Part shown: in pieces, positions 63,187 to 64,000 of the stretch
Numbering within the stretch: position 1 is the stretch's first letter
Layout: every line of letters starts with the position of its first letter
Source of the DNA: Afifella pfennigii DSM 17143
GTDB lineage: Bacteria; Pseudomonadota; Alphaproteobacteria; Rhizobiales; Afifellaceae
Direction: 5' to 3'
NCBI RefSeq assembly: GCF_000688515.1
Contig: NZ_JHZK01000010.1
Span: 1-64,000 of the forward strand
Length of the DNA: 64,000 nt
The notes under the pieces: model-generated
Databases searched by the model: none
What the model was told of the DNA's origin: nothing
Seen by the model: only the letters and a program-made list of their open reading frames with translations
Translations under genes and position numbers: made by a program

Positions 63187-63930
63187 GTGCAAGCCATGAG
63201 CCAGAACCGATGCCTTCACGCCCTCATCAGCCGGGGCCCTGACGCCCCAAGCCGCCTTCGCGCCCTCAGCCGAGGCCCTGACGCCCCAAACCGCCGTTGC
63301 GCATTGCCTGTCGCCGTCGCTTCGCTGACGCTGGCGGCGAGCTTTTCCGTCGTCTCCGTCATCGCGCCGCCGACAGCCATCGCCGCCCAGGAGGCGGAGC
63401 CGAACACACAGGTCGAGAACGCCTACGAGCAATCGGCGCGCGAGCTCGACCGGCTCTTCGTCCTCTTGCGCCAGGCGCGCAGCGAGCAGGAGGCGCGGCG
63501 CGTGGAAGCGCTGATCTGGCAGGCCTGGCTGGTGGCGCCGGACAAAGAGACCAGCGAGATGATGCAGACGGCGCTGAAGGCGCGGCGCGAGGCCGATTAC
63601 GACAAAGCGCTCGCCATCGTGGAGGAGGTCATCGAGCTTCATCCCGACTACGCGGAGGCGTGGAACCAGCGCGCCACGCTGCATTTCCTGAAAGAGAAGT
63701 TCGACCGCTCGCTCGACGACATCAACCGCGTGCTGGAGCTGGAGCCGCGCCATTTCGGGGCGCTCGCCGGGCGCGGCGTCATCCTGATGCGCCAGGGCCG
63801 CTTCCGGCTCGGGCAAGAGGCGCTGCGCGAGGCGGTGAAGATCGATCCCTGGCTGCGCGAGCGCTCCATGATCCTGCCGACGCCGGAGAAGGGCCGGCCT
63901 TTGCCGCCGGGCGTGGAAGAGCGCATCTGA
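63187..63930 (+). CDS. Exported TPR-repeat protein
   Basis: From a GTG at 63187 with AAAGGAG at good spacing, about 247 residues. A hydrophobic stretch (ALPVAVASLTLAASFSVVSV) gives a signal or anchor after a basic, repeat-containing N-terminus. The C-terminal half has tetratricopeptide repeats (YDKALAIVEEVIELHPDYAE, FDRSLDDINRVLELEPRHFG). Probably a periplasmic scaffold. The N-terminus contains a near-perfect tandem duplication (63220-63300), so the start is uncertain; ATG at 63163 or 63196 are alternatives. Confidence 0.7.
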   Translation: MQAMSQNRCLHALISRGPDAPSRLRALSRGPDAPNRRCALPVAVASLTLAASFSVVSVIAPPTAIAAQEAEPNTQVENAYEQSARELDRLFVLLRQARSEQEARRVEALIWQAWLVAPDKETSEMMQTALKARREADYDKALAIVEEVIELHPDYAEAWNQRATLHFLKEKFDRSLDDINRVLELEPRHFGALAGRGVILMRQGRFRLGQEALREAVKIDPWLRERSMILPTPEKGRPLPPGVEERI

Positions 63931-64000
63931 AAGCCCACGGGCGAGGCGCGGCGCGCCCTCTCATCCACAAGCGGCAATCTGTCGGAGCCCGATTGCGCGA

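Overview
The window is high-GC DNA typical of an alphaproteobacterium. Hyphomicrobiales (Rhizobiales) is the best guess, from the red-type RuBisCO with CbbX, the style of the mobile-element genes, the HmuQ-like monooxygenase and the DctQM transporter. That placement is inference; no rRNA or tRNA gene was seen.

Positions 1 to about 16,700 are the end of an integrative mobile element inserted at the 5' end of dusA, whose first 18 codons survive at 16,691-16,744. The first 311 bases are the right end of an IS3-family insertion sequence that has cut off the 3' end of a methyltransferase-helicase (strawberry-notch type) gene. Backbone genes follow on the minus strand: small unknown proteins, a long ParB-like protein and an ArdC-like antirestriction protein. 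Three backbone genes (strawberry notch, parB, ardC) carry similar structured leaders. Two small genes share a different leader, a hairpin followed by CGTTTCAGGAG.

Cargo lies at 9.5-16.6 kb. A PrtN-like gene is followed by an RHH regulator with an operator over its own start codon, a MazG-like pyrophosphohydrolase and a uracil-DNA-glycosylase-like protein. Converging on these is a compact five-gene operon: carrier-protein-like, XRE repressor, ImmA/IrrE metallopeptidase fused to a chagasin-like (I42) cysteine-peptidase inhibitor, papain-like C1 peptidase, and a divergent thymidylate-synthase-like protein. Its promoter holds a perfect palindrome that fills the -35/-10 spacer. I consider this operon the best candidate for an undescribed system: a peptidase, its inhibitor fused to a cleavable-regulator-type metalloprotease, and a nucleotide-enzyme homologue under one repressor. 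A truncated SIR2/P-loop gene lies between it and the element end.

Positions 17.1-37.0 kb are a carboxylate catabolic region: CoA-transferase, acyl-CoA dehydrogenase and LysR; tartrate-dehydrogenase-like and PdxA2-like enzymes; a fluoroacetate-dehalogenase-like hydrolase with a four-domain rhodanese protein; a tripartite tricarboxylate transporter (TctABC); three MmgE/PrpD proteins; an AbrB-family membrane protein; a decayed SDR; an isopropylmalate-dehydrogenase-like enzyme; and an FCD-GntR regulator. Copies of an ATTGYCRACAAW motif in several promoters suggest one GntR regulon.

Positions 37.1-39.7 kb hold a cytochrome b561, an MFS transporter and a heme-monooxygenase-like protein. Positions 39.75-50.9 kb are a complete Calvin-cycle operon, fbp-prk-tkt-fba-cbbL-cbbS-cbbX-rpe-trx-gph, with divergent cbbR. 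The remainder holds a YrhK-like protein, a diheme cytochrome c, a DUF6980-like protein and HupE, then a fatty-acid beta-oxidation operon (FadE, thiolase, FadB/J, acetyl-CoA hydrolase/transferase), a TRAP DctQM pair without an adjacent binding protein, and a TPR protein.
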